DNA of 64,000 nt, taken from the NCBI GenBank assembly GCA_907163375.1, contig CAJQUW010004777.1:124001-188000 (forward strand). Direction: 5' to 3'. The notes under the pieces were generated by a model that was given only the letters and a program-made list of their open reading frames with translations, had not been told where the DNA came from and did not search any database. Position 1 is the stretch's first letter, and each line of letters opens with the position of its first letter. This document shows positions 32,461 through 41,094 of the stretch, in pieces. This stretch comes from Prostheceraeus crozeri (taxonomy: Eukaryota > Platyhelminthes > Polycladida > Euryleptidae). A program made the position numbers and the translations under genes.

Positions 32461-33149
32461 GTTCTTATTCTCGCATGATTGTTATTCCTCAGGATGAATA
32501 TGTACAATTGACTGCCATGCAGCAAGTAAAGCAACCTCTTGCAAATCAAATGTATAGGAAAGAAATAGATTATCAGCAAAATGTTCACATCAAAGATCCA
32601 CATCGTGCTGTATTATTACAATCGGAAACTGTTGAGCAATTGAAAAACTTGAAGAATAAGATGCGTGACTCTGTATCGACTGCTACACCTTTAGCATCTC
32701 GCGCACATGCCATATCTCTTTTCAACAGTATTGAACCCCATCTCAATGTAAATGATAGAGGAGAAATCATTACAGATGAAAATAAAGTGATTGATGCTTC
32801 ACGTTATGAAGACTTGATTCAGTATGCGACACGTAGAAAGCGCCGTCAGGGCTATGTTCCACCTGGTTGGTCATACTTTCTTAAACTATTGAAAAAGCAT
32901 AATGTGCCAAAATTTGCTTTAAATAATGAGACATTGAAAGAACTTGATTCAACAGTGGCTACTACTCCAATGCTTCAGGCGATGAAAATGCCAACAAATT
33001 GGTTTAAGACGTCACCTGCTACATCCCCTCCCACACTCACTAAGCAAACAAGGGGAAGAACTCGACGTAGATCTGTATCGCCACTAAAACTGGTAAAAGG
33101 AAAACGTAAAACAGCTCCTCCTAGGAAATACATGTTCTCAGACTATTAA
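32457..33149 (+). CDS. Conserved Polinton protein of unknown function
   Basis: This is a 230-residue frame overlapping the ATPase stop by 4 bases. The N-terminal half is helical; the centre contains YEDLIQYATRRKRRQGYVPP and WSYFLKLLKKHNVPKFAL; the tail is proline- and arginine-rich (TRGRTRRRSVSPLKLVKGKR). A gene of this type follows the ATPase in many Polintons, and a virion or DNA-binding role is likely from its basic tail. No catalytic motif is seen. Confidence 0.65.
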   Translation: MSSYSRMIVIPQDEYVQLTAMQQVKQPLANQMYRKEIDYQQNVHIKDPHRAVLLQSETVEQLKNLKNKMRDSVSTATPLASRAHAISLFNSIEPHLNVNDRGEIITDENKVIDASRYEDLIQYATRRKRRQGYVPPGWSYFLKLLKKHNVPKFALNNETLKELDSTVATTPMLQAMKMPTNWFKTSPATSPPTLTKQTRGRTRRRSVSPLKLVKGKRKTAPPRKYMFSDY

Positions 33150-33150
33150 T

Positions 33151-33360
33151 ATGAAGCAGATGTGTTGCTTGCCATGTAATGAGCCGCCAGAGGTGAATGT
33201 CGTTGTCACTTGCACTTGCTGCGCCAGCTCTCATAATGAAACCCCTAAGCAATGTGAACACGATCGCAAAACCGCTAAATGCTGCAGTTGTTGTAAATGT
33301 AGAAAGGCAAGAAAGAAAAAAGATGAGAAGGAGGAAAAAGAGTCAGCCGTCATCGACTGA
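33151..33360 (+). CDS. Small cysteine-rich protein overlapping the integrase start
   Basis: This 69-codon frame starts one base after the preceding stop. It has MKQMCCLPCNEPPE, CTCCASS, CEHD and CCSCCKCRKARKKKDEKEEK: about a dozen Cys in the first 50 residues, then a charged tail. The tight spacing suggests a real gene, but its end lies in the same DNA as the beginning of the integrase frame, so it could be fortuitous. Confidence 0.4.
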   Translation: MKQMCCLPCNEPPEVNVVVTCTCCASSHNETPKQCEHDRKTAKCCSCCKCRKARKKKDEKEEKESAVID

Positions 33361-34411
33361 ACGTTTGAAGTCAATCTATTATGATGTAAAACATCCGGCA
33401 GGATTTGCATCTATCAAGAAATTATCAAAAGCGAGTGGTCTTCCACAATCACAAGTGAAACGATGGTTAAAGGGTCAGGCTACCTATACACTCCACAAAC
33501 AAGCGAAAAAGAAGTACCGCACCCGCCATTATATTGTTCATGACATCGATGAACAGTGGCAAGCAGATTTGTGCGATGTTGCCTCCATTTCAAAACATAA
33601 CTCGGGCAATAATTTTATTTTAACCGTCATTGATATTTTCTCGCGTTATGCGTGGGCTCAACCTTTAAAAACTAAAGAAGGGAAAGGAGTAGCAAAAGCA
33701 TTCCAAACAATTTTTCGAGAAGGTCGCATTCCAAAAAGAATTCAGAGTGATCAAGGAAAAGAGTTTGAAAATCAGCATGTGACAAGATTATTTGAGAGGC
33801 ATGACATTGAGTTGTTTAGTGTAAAGAGCGCTTATAAAGCTGCACTCGTTGAACGTTTTAATCGCACATTAAAAAATCGTTTGTGGCGACATTTTACTGC
33901 CAACTTGACACAAAATTGGACAAAGGTTCTACAAGATACACTCCATGCCTACAATCACTCTATCCATCGTTCTATTGGACTCAGACCAGTAGATGTAAAT
34001 GCTGACAATGTAGATAAAGTGCGCGAATCATTCCAACGTAAACGCACTCATGTGAAAAGTGATGTGAAAATTGGCGATAAAGTTCGTATCTCAAAAGTGA
34101 AAAGTGTTTTTGCTAAAGGGTACCTCCCGAATTGGACAGAGGAGGTATTTACAGTATCAAGGATTAATCAAAAAGACTCTCCGACCACCTACAAGTTGAA
34201 AGATTACGATAATGAAGAAATTGAGGGTAGCTTTTACCGCGATGAGATTGAGGTAGTCACTGAAAGTGAAACATATTTGGTAGAGAAAATCATTCGATGT
34301 AAAAAACGGCAAGGTGAAGAATGGTGTCTTGTTAAATGGACTGGTTATCCTTCAAGTATGAACTCTTGGATGCGTCGTGCCGACATCTTTCATCTAAGTG
34401 ATCGACAGTGA
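33323..34411 (+). CDS. INT: Retroviral-type integrase with C-terminal chromodomain
   Basis: The start is chosen at MRRRKKSQPS (33323); an upstream in-frame ATG at 33197 would overlap the Cys-rich frame entirely. An N-terminal HTH-like region (IKKLSKASGLPQSQVKRWLK) precedes the rve core: D82 in WQADLCDV, D143 in QSDQGKEF, and E177 in ALVERFNRTLKNRL. A SH3-like domain (GDKVRISKVKSVFAKGYLPN) and a chromodomain (YLVEKIIRCKKR ... WCLVKWTGYP) follow. The chromodomain may guide insertion to marked chromatin; family A integrases lack it. Confidence 0.95.
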   Translation: MRRRKKSQPSSTERLKSIYYDVKHPAGFASIKKLSKASGLPQSQVKRWLKGQATYTLHKQAKKKYRTRHYIVHDIDEQWQADLCDVASISKHNSGNNFILTVIDIFSRYAWAQPLKTKEGKGVAKAFQTIFREGRIPKRIQSDQGKEFENQHVTRLFERHDIELFSVKSAYKAALVERFNRTLKNRLWRHFTANLTQNWTKVLQDTLHAYNHSIHRSIGLRPVDVNADNVDKVRESFQRKRTHVKSDVKIGDKVRISKVKSVFAKGYLPNWTEEVFTVSRINQKDSPTTYKLKDYDNEEIEGSFYRDEIEVVTESETYLVEKIIRCKKRQGEEWCLVKWTGYPSSMNSWMRRADIFHLSDRQ

Positions 34412-34452
34412 TTCATGCAAAGTTGTAACTAACAATGTTTAGGGTTTGAGCT

Positions 34453-34908
34453 ATGAATCCAACTGCCTCATTTTATTCACGACCCTCCTACGTAAGTGGT
34501 GGAGGACAAATTTACATCGGTGCTCGCCGCCAACGTGGAGGTAGCATACATGGTGCACTGAAATCTGTTGTAGCAGCTCTAATATCCAATGTCGGCAGAT
34601 CTTTAAAACGAAATGTTTTAAGTAATGCCGTTGGCTTTGCTGGTGATGTTGCTAGTGATCTTTCCAGAGGTAGAAGTTTTAAGAGCAGTTTGTTGAATCG
34701 TGGGAAGGAACGCGGTTTAAAAACATTGAAGCAGACCATTGCTGGTGTTACTCAAGGAAAGAAATCACCTAAACGAATGAGAAAAGGAAGGAGGAAACAT
34801 CGCGGAGCTGGTAAGGTGCGATCTTCAGTCAAAAGGCATTCACGCAAACGTCGCAGAGGCTCTAATCATTCATCAGGCGCTAAACGACGACGCTGCTATA
34901 ACTTCTAA
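34453..34908 (+). CDS. Basic virion core protein, pVI/pVII-like
   Basis: This is 151 residues: MNPTASFYSRPSYVSGGGQI, then QRGGS, which fits an adenain XXGG-X site, an amphipathic helix (GALKSVVAALISNVGRSL), a second helix and a very basic tail (KRMRKGRRKHRGAGKVR, KRHSRKRRRG). It stops three bases before the capsid ATG. Precursor cleavage, a membrane-active helix and DNA binding would fit a pVI- or pVII-like protein. Inferred from composition, site and position. Confidence 0.65.
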   Translation: MNPTASFYSRPSYVSGGGQIYIGARRQRGGSIHGALKSVVAALISNVGRSLKRNVLSNAVGFAGDVASDLSRGRSFKSSLLNRGKERGLKTLKQTIAGVTQGKKSPKRMRKGRRKHRGAGKVRSSVKRHSRKRRRGSNHSSGAKRRRCYNF

Positions 34909-34910
34909 TC

Positions 34911-36188
34911 ATGGAGTGTAAAACTTCCGGTTTTTGTTTGTTCGATCAACAAGCCATACAGACAGATATTCTTAGTTCAAGTATTGTAGATTATCATCCT
35001 CGAACAGCTGAGAATGCTGGCCCCATTGAATTTGTTATTCCTGGTGGTAGTGATGACTACATAGATTTGAGTTATGCGATGCTTGATTTGAGGTTTAGAA
35101 TTCAGCAAGCAGATGGAACTGCTATTGACGATGCACATAAAGTTGGACTGAACAATTTACCATTGACTACATTACTTCGCGATGTTTCTCTAACGATTGG
35201 AGAGCAGCAGGTGGAAGGTGGTCAAAGCGATTATCCCTATAAATCATATTTCAATCATGTATCACAGTTTCATCCAGCAGCACAAAAAAGTCATATGGAA
35301 GCCATGGGATGGTACAGAGATGAAGCAGGAAAATTTGATGTTGAAACAAACAGTGGCTTTGTAAAGCGATCTGCTATGATTAAAGATAGTAGAGTATGTC
35401 AGCTATATGGTCCGCTGAATTTAGACTTCTTTAGACAGTCAAAGTTTTTACTCTGTAATACCAGCATGCGACTCAAGCTGACATTGAATAAGCCTGAATT
35501 TGCGCTGAATGCATTTGCTAAAGTTGACAATTTTAGAATTCATGTGGAAGATATTGCACTTTACATTCGTCGAGTAGTACCGAATCCAAGTGTCATTAGA
35601 GGGCATGCTGAAGGTCTTAACCGCCAAAATGCCATTTACCCCGTTCAGCATACAAAGCTTCTCACCTTTACAATTCCGAAAGATCAAAAGAGTTTCATGA
35701 AAGATGGCCTCTTTCCATCGGAAGCACCGAAGCTCCTCATGGTGGCAATGGTTGAAAATGATGCATTTAATGGTAATATAAAGAAGAATCCTTTCAATTT
35801 TAAACACAATCAGTTAAGTGAAATTGCTTTACGTGTTAATGGTGTGAGTCATCCTGGTCCACCCTACAAACCAGATTTTGCTTCGGATCAATTTATGCGC
35901 AGTTATGTTGATTTTATGGATGTCTTTGGCTTTTACAATACGGATGATACCAACGGACTGACTATGAAAGAATTTAAGAGTGGATATACTATTTATGCAT
36001 TTGATTTGACTGCTGACAGCGATATTAGTGCACCCTATCGTCAAGCGAACGTGCCTCATAATATTCGTTTGGATTTGACGTTCAAAAGAACACTACCTGA
36101 GACGATCAATGTATTAATTTATGCAGTCTTCGATTCAAATATTGAAATTACAAAGTATCGTGACGTGATTCTTCAGTATAATCGTTAA
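34911..36188 (+). CDS. MCP: Double-jelly-roll major capsid protein
   Basis: This is 425 residues. Characteristic segments are PIEFVIPGGSDDYIDLSYAM, FRQSKFLLCNTSMRLKLTLN, GLFPSEAPKLLMVAMVENDA followed by KNPFNFKHNQL, GYTIYAFDLTADSD, and the C-terminal ETINVLIYAVFDSNIEIT then KYRDVILQY. These are the standard landmarks of Polinton and adintovirus capsid proteins. It is flanked by the core protein and, with a 1-base overlap, the protease: the typical virion cassette. Confidence 0.95.
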   Translation: MECKTSGFCLFDQQAIQTDILSSSIVDYHPRTAENAGPIEFVIPGGSDDYIDLSYAMLDLRFRIQQADGTAIDDAHKVGLNNLPLTTLLRDVSLTIGEQQVEGGQSDYPYKSYFNHVSQFHPAAQKSHMEAMGWYRDEAGKFDVETNSGFVKRSAMIKDSRVCQLYGPLNLDFFRQSKFLLCNTSMRLKLTLNKPEFALNAFAKVDNFRIHVEDIALYIRRVVPNPSVIRGHAEGLNRQNAIYPVQHTKLLTFTIPKDQKSFMKDGLFPSEAPKLLMVAMVENDAFNGNIKKNPFNFKHNQLSEIALRVNGVSHPGPPYKPDFASDQFMRSYVDFMDVFGFYNTDDTNGLTMKEFKSGYTIYAFDLTADSDISAPYRQANVPHNIRLDLTFKRTLPETINVLIYAVFDSNIEITKYRDVILQYNR

Positions 36189-36649
36189 TGAGTTGGTTGA
36201 CTGCTGACGATATTAAGACTAAAGTGCAGCGTAATGCAGACGAAGCGACGTTGAAAGCTTTCGATAATGTCTATTCACTCGATACCTTACCACCTGCAGT
36301 AAATCACTATCCCATCTTTATTGTGCTAAACACTCATTCACAGAATTTAGGCGGTGAGCATTGGAAAGCGATCTTTATTGGAGAAGACCGACGTGGTGAA
36401 CTATTTGACTCTCTTGCTCAACCTCCAAATATACCAACACAGCAGTGGTTGAGAAAACATACGCGTCAATATCAGCGAAATGAACGCATACTACAACATC
36501 CACTTTCATCAACGTGTGGTGCTTTTGTACTGTACTTCATCTTAAAACGTTTACATGTATCTCGATTTGCATCTGTTATTCAAAACTTTTCATGTAATCC
36601 ATCCTCTAATGAAAAAATGATTTGTAAGTTCTATCATGATTTGAAATAA
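36188..36649 (+). CDS. PRO: Adenain-type maturation cysteine protease
   Basis: This is 153 residues. Catalytic His58 lies in GGEHWKAIFIG, the acidic residue D74 in ELFDSL, the oxyanion Gln at about 103 and Cys110 in STCGAFVLYFIL. It cleaves virion precursors at XXGG-X/XXGX-G sites, candidates for which are seen in the proteins at 31455 and 34453. The start ATG overlaps the capsid stop. An AATAAA signal spans its stop codon. Confidence 0.95.
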   Translation: MSWLTADDIKTKVQRNADEATLKAFDNVYSLDTLPPAVNHYPIFIVLNTHSQNLGGEHWKAIFIGEDRRGELFDSLAQPPNIPTQQWLRKHTRQYQRNERILQHPLSSTCGAFVLYFILKRLHVSRFASVIQNFSCNPSSNEKMICKFYHDLK

Positions 36650-36690
36650 AAACATCATGTTGGAAAAATTGTTTTTTATTTTACAATCCG
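36644..36690. terminator. Convergent poly(A) signals
   Basis: AATAAA on the plus strand lies at the protease stop, and a minus-strand AATAAA-type signal (TTTTATTTTAC read on plus) lies about 25 bases further, serving the TBP-like gene. The two transcription blocks meet tail to tail here. Confidence 0.65.
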
Positions 36691-37221
36691 CTGGGTACGT
36701 ACATACTCAATGAGATAGTCTAAGATCATATTTGCTTGTTCATGAGATTTTAGTCCAGTAATGATCACTTTACTATTATGAAAGATTGCCACATGCACAG
36801 GCAACCAACAACTAATGAGAGCTGCAGGAAAAAGTTCGGGTTCATAACACAAACTGTAACTGCTGGTACGAATCTTCAAAAATGATAGACTGTCACTCAA
36901 TTGAGTAGAGATCACCATATTGTCCACAGTCAGATTCGACATCACACACCTCTCCCTCTTCCATATCCGACGTAGTAGTCTCTGTAGCTCTAAGCGCATT
37001 GACTGCGCCGATGAATGAGAAAGGGCGCCGAGAATCTGTACAGTCCCATTTGGGAAGAGTTGAAGATTCCGTGAATTGTTCATCTTCACCACTAACATTT
37101 GAGGACGGCCCGGGTAATACTTGCTGTTTGGAAGCTGTTGGCGTAATGTTGTGAGATCGATTTTGGTGTAGAGTCTGAAGCGACGGAGAATGTTGACGAT
37201 GGTGTAGCGATGGCGCTTCAT
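36676..37221 (-). CDS. TATA-binding-protein-like transcription factor
   Basis: This is 181 residues from the ATG at 37221. It shows the two-repeat saddle pattern of TBP. Repeat 1 (about 7-86) has TIVNILRRFRLYTKIDLTTL, YYPGR, MLVVKM and LFPNGTVQILGALS. Repeat 2 (about 97-176) has LTVDNMVIST, the diagnostic YEPELFPAALI and IFHNSKVIITGLKSHEQ, equivalent to YEPELFPGLIY and IFVSGKVVLTGAK in cellular TBP. It probably binds the element's own TATA boxes. Its first 110 codons overlap the C-terminal half of the PC4-like gene in another frame. An N-terminal extension to 37365 is possible but lacks similarity. Confidence 0.85.
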   Translation of the reverse strand: MKRHRYTIVNILRRFRLYTKIDLTTLRQQLPNSKYYPGRPQMLVVKMNNSRNLQLFPNGTVQILGALSHSSAQSMRLELQRLLRRIWKRERCVMSNLTVDNMVISTQLSDSLSFLKIRTSSYSLCYEPELFPAALISCWLPVHVAIFHNSKVIITGLKSHEQANMILDYLIEYVRTQRIVK

Positions 37222-37543
37222 GATGAAAGAATGAGTAAATTGAGCGATGTACCTTCCTTTTATACTTTTCCCAACTACCTTGATGAAATGTGAAGTTAGT
37301 ATGAAGTTGGGAATGATAGAGTTGAATTCGCCGATTGTTGACGCGCAGCCAGATGCGATTTCCAATACGTGAATGTCTTTTCATATAGAAGTATTTCAAG
37401 TCCTTCATGATATGATGTAGAGATTGAAAATGACGATAAGATAAAACAAACTCTCTTCTCACATTTCCAGTTGAATCTTTGAAATAGACGTTTCGATCAT
37501 GATCCGTTTCAATACGTTGTAGGGAATCTAATTTCCAACTCAT
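36893..37543 (-). CDS. Possible PC4-like protein with acidic tail, overlapping the TBP-like gene
   Basis: This is 216 residues. The first 107 (MSWKLDSLQRIETDHDRNVY, REFVLSYRHFQSLHHIMKDL, IWLRVNNRRIQLYHS) are a paralogue of the next gene. The order of a strand pair, then an isoleucine/leucine-rich strand, then a helix beginning YRHFQSL resembles the PC4/p15 single-strand-binding fold. The C-terminal half is His/Ser/Pro-rich and ends acidic (EEGEVCDVESDC), like an activation region. About 329 bases are shared with the TBP-like frame. Confidence 0.5.
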   Translation of the reverse strand: MSWKLDSLQRIETDHDRNVYFKDSTGNVRREFVLSYRHFQSLHHIMKDLKYFYMKRHSRIGNRIWLRVNNRRIQLYHSQLHTNFTFHQGSWEKYKRKVHRSIYSFFHHEAPSLHHRQHSPSLQTLHQNRSHNITPTASKQQVLPGPSSNVSGEDEQFTESSTLPKWDCTDSRRPFSFIGAVNALRATETTTSDMEEGEVCDVESDCGQYGDLYSIE

Positions 37544-37565
37544 GGTGCGTGGTAATCATATCTGA

Positions 37566-37934
37566 TTAAGATTTGCATAGTAGGGCGATGAACTCACGAC
37601 GAATAAATGTCATGATGGAGCGATGTATGTATCTTCTATACTTCTCCCAATTGTATTTGCGAAATGAGAAACAGTTTGCGGAATGAGAATGGTAGATTTG
37701 AATTTCATTTCTGTAATGTTGAAGCCAAACTTGATCACCCAAGGAGATGAATCTTAATGTTTCAAAATATTCCAAATCCCTCATGATATCATTGAGGTTG
37801 ACAAATTGTCGCCATGTTAATGTAATTCCTCTTGATGTATGACCATGAGAATTTTTGAAATGTACGTTTCCATCACGATCAACTCTGATATATTGTAGAG
37901 AGTCCAAAATCCAAGTCTTCATGATGTTATGCAA
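37566..37934 (-). CDS. Second possible PC4-like protein (short paralogue)
   Basis: This is 122 residues; the ATG at 37934 or at 37919 (MKTWILDSLQYIRVDRDG) is the start. NVHFKNSHGHTSRGITLTWR followed by QFVNLNDIMRDLEYF shows the GI-xLT-xxQF-xxL signature closest to PC4. IWL/VWL and YHS motifs and the WEKYRRYIHRSI end are shared with the neighbouring paralogue. Transcribed divergently from the penton-like gene, whose ATG is only a few bases away. Confidence 0.5.
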   Translation of the reverse strand: MHNIMKTWILDSLQYIRVDRDGNVHFKNSHGHTSRGITLTWRQFVNLNDIMRDLEYFETLRFISLGDQVWLQHYRNEIQIYHSHSANCFSFRKYNWEKYRRYIHRSIMTFIRREFIALLCKS

Positions 37935-37957
37935 AGTTGCAGATTAGCAATATAAAA

Positions 37958-39355
37958 ATGTCGTTTTATCATATTTTGCTTAGCAATGCGGCTACAAAGA
38001 GATTTACTAGTAATCGAGCCGCACTCTTTTCTACTCCCATTGATCATGCACAACAGCTAAATGGGAATTGGGAAGTGGGTGTCACTCAACTTGTTTATAG
38101 CAACTGTGTCTATACTTTTGATCATGAGGTGATGACTATTAATATGAGACGTACAGCTGCTTACCAATGTGAAAAGGGCTGCCGAGTATACATTCCACAG
38201 TGGCCAAAGAAAGATCTCTTATCATGTAAAAAGTTTATATATGATTTCTTGAATAAAGCGTGTAAACATATTGCCCAATTTACTCCACACAATGATGATT
38301 ATACTTATATACATCATGTAGTTGAGAAAGATTGGATTGTTGGTTTAAGTCCAAGTTTAAGAAATGATTTAGGTTACCTCGCTAGCGCCTTGACAACCTA
38401 TGATAATTTTAACGTTAATTACCACATAAGTGCTCATAAACAGTTAATATATCGAGAGGAAGCTTATTATGTAGATCTTATTCCAAAAAATGAGAAGACG
38501 TTGGTGAAGAAGATTGTGATTAAGCCAAGAAAGACAAACATGACTCCTGAAACATTATTGAAGAAATTTAATTATCTCCTTCGAGTTGATGGTAAACAAG
38601 TGGCAACATTGACTTATATTAAATCATCTAATCATATTGCAATAAGTAAATTAAATGATGATGATCTAGTATTAGTTTGTTCAAAAGATTTTCATCAGTT
38701 CTTGCGACATCATTCTGCAGCTGTTCATGGAAAATTTAATATGCAACATTTACCATGTGAAAGGTCAAATCAATTTGATACAGAATGGACCGTATCTTTA
38801 TACAGAAAGTGTGTAGAGCCTTTCGGTGGTATCTTACATGAAACAAGAGTGTTGATGCCTCGCATCATTACTTCAGTTAAATTGGTTGTAGATTATTTAA
38901 ATGAAGTGATTAATGACCAACATATTTCATTTTCTGAAAAAGAAGGTACTTTGTCTCTCACTATAAGTGGAAAAGGTATTGAACTAATTATGGATAAAAC
39001 TCTAATGGACATTTTGGGTTTTGACCAAAATATCTTTAAAAGTGGTACTGTAACCAAAGCTAGCGCAGACATGTCGCTATCGCGTCGTATTAACTATTTT
39101 CAGATATATTCCAATATTGGTGAAGATGTACGTGTGGGAGATGTTGAAGCTCCATTGCTAGCAATGATACCATACCAGCCAAAGAGCTGCAGTATTTTAT
39201 CTGAGCATACTTTCAAGAAAGTGCATTATACAAAGCTGAAATCAAACTACATCCCACAAATTGATATTGCCATTTATGACGATGCTGGTGCGTTAATTCC
39301 TTTTCATAAAGATGCTGTGACAAGTATCACACTCCATTTCCGAATGAAGAGTTAA
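37958..39355 (+). CDS. Penton-like / minor capsid protein 1
   Basis: The start is at MSFYHILLSN (37958); an upstream in-frame ATG at 37937 is possible. It is 465 residues. N-terminal AALFSTPIDHAQQLNGNWEV then GVTQLVYSN is the L-x-G-x-WEVG signature of a conserved Polinton virion family. The C-terminal part has INYFQIYSNIGEDVRVGD, PLLAMIPY, IDIAIYDDAGALIPF and ITLHFRM. I interpret it as a penton-base or vertex component. Two paralogues in a row suggest two different vertex parts. Confidence 0.6.
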   Translation: MSFYHILLSNAATKRFTSNRAALFSTPIDHAQQLNGNWEVGVTQLVYSNCVYTFDHEVMTINMRRTAAYQCEKGCRVYIPQWPKKDLLSCKKFIYDFLNKACKHIAQFTPHNDDYTYIHHVVEKDWIVGLSPSLRNDLGYLASALTTYDNFNVNYHISAHKQLIYREEAYYVDLIPKNEKTLVKKIVIKPRKTNMTPETLLKKFNYLLRVDGKQVATLTYIKSSNHIAISKLNDDDLVLVCSKDFHQFLRHHSAAVHGKFNMQHLPCERSNQFDTEWTVSLYRKCVEPFGGILHETRVLMPRIITSVKLVVDYLNEVINDQHISFSEKEGTLSLTISGKGIELIMDKTLMDILGFDQNIFKSGTVTKASADMSLSRRINYFQIYSNIGEDVRVGDVEAPLLAMIPYQPKSCSILSEHTFKKVHYTKLKSNYIPQIDIAIYDDAGALIPFHKDAVTSITLHFRMKS

Positions 39356-39364
39356 TGCAAACGT

Positions 39365-40915
39365 ATGCTAATATATTTTTCCAATGTGAATAATATGGAA
39401 AGTGAAAATAAGGACTCGTTTCTAATCTACTTGCCCAGTAATGCTTCTATGAATAAATTTCCCAAAAATAAACCATCAGACTATCGAGTAGAATTAAATC
39501 GGCCACTGCATTTAGAAGGTGAATGGGAGGTTGGCGTTTCTAGTATTTGCTATGATAGCAATATTCAGAATGTGAATGATTTGGAAGAAATGATATTGAC
39601 TCCTCGCACCCATGATGGAATAACGATGAATAATGCATTCCAGTTCCCATACAATTTAACATCAGATGGAAAGTGGAACTATGAATGGATTCAGATAAAA
39701 TCAGATTCTTATGAGCCATTTGGGAATGAGAAAATTATTAAGGCATTCAACAGTGGTAATACTTCCATCATGAAGAATAAAAATCAGAAAGCTTATGAGT
39801 TTACTATCTATCATTGGAGTGGGAGACAGTTCCTCCGCTTTCATTCTTTTACTAAAGGTCTTACGCTGAGGTTGGATAGTGAATTCTATCCGCATCTCGG
39901 TTTTGGTCATGGACTACATCTAACGTCAATTGCTACTGCAAATGTTAGAAAAGTTTATTCAAATCGAATCAACAAATTTCATTATAGATTTAAAATATTT
40001 GATGAAGATGTTGTAGAATGCGAAGAACGCATCATTTTGAAAAAGCGTGGTGTTCAACCTTTATCACTTATTGAGTTAGTAAAACGATGGAATGAGACTG
40101 TGGGTAAGAAGTATGGAGAGAAAATTATGGCGGACAAAAATAAGTTGGTTATTCAGAAATATAATGACAAACTTACAGTTTATTTCTCTCCAACCTTGCG
40201 TCATTTTGTAAGACATTATACACCTATTATTGGAAGCGGTGTGGTGTATGCTTCTCATGAATATCACACTAAAGCTGATTCAGTTAATGATGAATGGTGG
40301 GTGGACATCTATGGCGATCGCATCAAGAAAATTTACCAGTCTTATGAAGAATCTAAAGTTGCTATCAATATAATGCCGCGTCTATATCATACAGTTGAAA
40401 GCTTCATTCATGTAGTAAATCCTTATATACAACAGAAGTTGAAGCATGCGATGAAAAGTAAATATGATGTAAAGACACACCACATTTCGTTTTCAATTGA
40501 AAATCAACGCGTTGTTCTGAAACTGGGTGATGACATTCAATGTCAATTGAGTAAAAATTTGAAAAAACTCTTTGGTTTTTCAATGCTACAAACTGTGTTT
40601 GCTGCTGCGCATACGATTGGTATAGAAACACCAATGACACTTGATAAACATGAACAGCACCTTTACATTCAAAGTGATTTGATTCTACCTATTTCTGTTG
40701 GCGAGAAAAAAGAATACATTTTACGTGATTTCATTCATGATAAAGACGCTTCATATGGAATAGTCGAGAAGATGTTTGAATCTATTTTCTATCATCCCGT
40801 CGTCAAACAAACTATACCCTCTATTGCTATCAAAATTACCAATGGTTTACAAGAGTGTATCCATGTGAAAGATACTAAATCCCTCGTAACTTTAGTGTTT
40901 CGGAAAACAAAGTGA
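39365..40915 (+). CDS. Penton-like / minor capsid protein 2
   Basis: This is 516 residues (506 if the ATG at 39395, MESENKDSFL, is used). LNRPLHLEGEWEVGVSSICY and the C-terminal HLYIQSDLILPISVGEKKEY, IPSIAIKITN, LVTLVFRKTK mirror the preceding gene. It starts 9 bases after it. Late virion structural role inferred from homology to paralogue 1. A poly(A) signal (GAAATAAAAATATG) follows at 40935-40948. Confidence 0.6.
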   Translation: MLIYFSNVNNMESENKDSFLIYLPSNASMNKFPKNKPSDYRVELNRPLHLEGEWEVGVSSICYDSNIQNVNDLEEMILTPRTHDGITMNNAFQFPYNLTSDGKWNYEWIQIKSDSYEPFGNEKIIKAFNSGNTSIMKNKNQKAYEFTIYHWSGRQFLRFHSFTKGLTLRLDSEFYPHLGFGHGLHLTSIATANVRKVYSNRINKFHYRFKIFDEDVVECEERIILKKRGVQPLSLIELVKRWNETVGKKYGEKIMADKNKLVIQKYNDKLTVYFSPTLRHFVRHYTPIIGSGVVYASHEYHTKADSVNDEWWVDIYGDRIKKIYQSYEESKVAINIMPRLYHTVESFIHVVNPYIQQKLKHAMKSKYDVKTHHISFSIENQRVVLKLGDDIQCQLSKNLKKLFGFSMLQTVFAAAHTIGIETPMTLDKHEQHLYIQSDLILPISVGEKKEYILRDFIHDKDASYGIVEKMFESIFYHPVVKQTIPSIAIKITNGLQECIHVKDTKSLVTLVFRKTK

Positions 40916-41094
40916 AGTCATTGTGATATGTTTATTGAAATAAAAATATGTATATGAAAAAGTCTTTTCACAGATATAGGGGGAATGGGCTGACTGTAGG
41001 CATATATTCACAAGGAAGAAACGATCTCATGCGATACATAAAACAACCATGTATATCTACAAAAAGCAACATCAAAATACTGAGTTAAAGTTGA

